DNA of 14,787 nucleotides from Candidatus Heimdallarchaeota archaeon AB_125 (lineage in GTDB: Archaea > Asgardarchaeota > Heimdallarchaeia > Heimdallarchaeales > Heimdallarchaeaceae): the NCBI GenBank assembly GCA_001940755.1, contig MEHH01000034.1:1-14787 (forward strand), given 5' to 3'. This document shows, in pieces, positions 14,313-14,787 of the stretch. The notes beneath the pieces were generated by a model. The model had not been told where the DNA came from. It saw only the letters and a program-made list of their open reading frames with translations, and searched no databases. Within the stretch, counting starts at the first letter, position 1. Every line of letters starts with the position of its first letter. The position numbers were made by a program, and so were the translations under genes.

Positions 14313-14786
14313 TTAGCTATTTCCTCCACAAATGCAATTGATGTCTCTTTCAACGTCAAAGGTATCAAAACTATTATATTGTAAATCAGCATGTAAAATC
14401 TTGTTTGCAAGTAATCTGTCTTTATCTTTGAAAACCAGAAATTTTATTGCTTCATTGGCTTCAATTAAACCAAAAAAACCTGCAGTTGTCCCCATAACTC
14501 CCTCTTCCCCAGTTGTAGGATATGTTCCTGAAACAGGAATCTCTTTAAACACACATCGATAACATGCGGTTTTTTGGGGTAAAACAGTTATCATTTGACC
14601 TTCAAATTGGAAAACCCCACCAATTACAAATGGTATTCCTAGTTTTATACAAGTGTCATTAACAAGAAATTTTGTTTCAAAATTATCGCTTGCTTCTACA
14701 ATGAAATCATAGTTATTGATTACATCTTCGATATTATTTTCATCTAATTGTATCTCATGCACTTCAATTTTAATATTCGGATTTAG
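14313..14786 (-). CDS. E1-like adenylating enzyme (MoeB/ThiF/HesA family), C-terminal part; start outside window
   Basis: E1-like enzymes adenylate the C-terminal glycine of a ubiquitin-fold sulfur carrier (MoaD, ThiS or SAMP type) for molybdopterin, thiamine or tRNA thiolation. The frame is open to the right edge, so 157 C-terminal residues are present and the nucleotide-binding GxGxxG part is missing. Counting from the edge: LNPNIKIEV (1-9), the Mg/ATP region EASDNFETKFLVND (31-44), the first zinc pair CYRC (75-78), and EEGVMGTTAGFFGLIEANEA (94-113), the crossover-loop and following helix. Two details are odd. The position that holds the thioester-type cysteine in UbaA and Uba4 is Thr92. 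The second zinc pair, normally C-x2-C, reads CIC (151-153). An internal GTG at 14762 is not the true start. Exact partner and pathway cannot be told. Confidence 0.88.
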   Translation of the reverse strand, partial: LNPNIKIEVHEIQLDENNIEDVINNYDFIVEASDNFETKFLVNDTCIKLGIPFVIGGVFQFEGQMITVLPQKTACYRCVFKEIPVSGTYPTTGEEGVMGTTAGFFGLIEANEAIKFLVFKDKDRLLANKILHADLQYNSFDTFDVERDINCICGGNS

Positions 14787-14787
14787 T

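Noticed and set aside
1..14787. CRISPR arrays, insertion sequences, attachment sites, rRNA and complete tRNA genes
   Set aside because: No regularly spaced repeats, transposase or integrase motifs, terminal inverted repeats or RNA-gene signatures were seen on either strand.

Overview
The window looks like a chromosomal stretch of an AT-rich archaeon. The evidence is a methionyl-tRNA synthetase of archaeal type, a branched-chain polyamine synthase (BpsA, DUF43 family), an archaeosortase, a leucine/isoleucine/lysine-rich protein style, Shine-Dalgarno sequences of the GGTGA/GGAG type, and AT-rich TATA-like boxes about 25 bp before likely transcript starts. The MetRS motifs and low GC would fit an Asgard or TACK lineage, but the window alone cannot decide this.

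Layout. (1) Positions 1-1096: the 5' part of metG on the minus strand, running off the left edge, preceded by a 312-bp leader that may carry a small overlapping ORF. (2) Positions 1097-5773, minus strand: a compact operon of bpsA, an MBL-fold hydrolase, a large GT-C-like membrane protein and a GT4 glycosyltransferase. In the two downstream junctions the Shine-Dalgarno of the next gene is built on the stop codon of the previous one. (3) Positions 5895-11976, plus strand: a six-gene operon diverging from bpsA, with a fold-III PLP decarboxylase, a YkgJ-type cysteine-cluster protein, a membrane-anchored GT2, a GT4, an ArnD-like deformylase/deacetylase and a second GT4. Gaps are only 1-21 nt. (4) Positions 11968-14786, minus strand: an archaeosortase that meets the plus operon tail to tail with a 9-bp overlap, a small ribbon-helix-helix regulator, a WbpD/WlbB-like acetyltransferase, and the C-terminal part of an E1-like (MoeB/ThiF/HesA) enzyme running off the right edge.

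Reading of the whole: this is mostly a cell-surface locus. An amino-sugar N-acetyltransferase, three GT4 enzymes, a GT2, a membrane GT-C and an ArnD-like deacylase suggest synthesis, lipid-carrier editing and transfer of an amino-sugar-containing glycan. The archaeosortase would process and anchor exported, probably glycosylated, proteins. Less expected is that a polyamine synthase and a PLP amino-acid decarboxylase head the two divergent glycan operons from one shared 121-bp promoter region, which raises the possibility that amine metabolism and surface-glycan assembly are linked. That link is inference from layout only.
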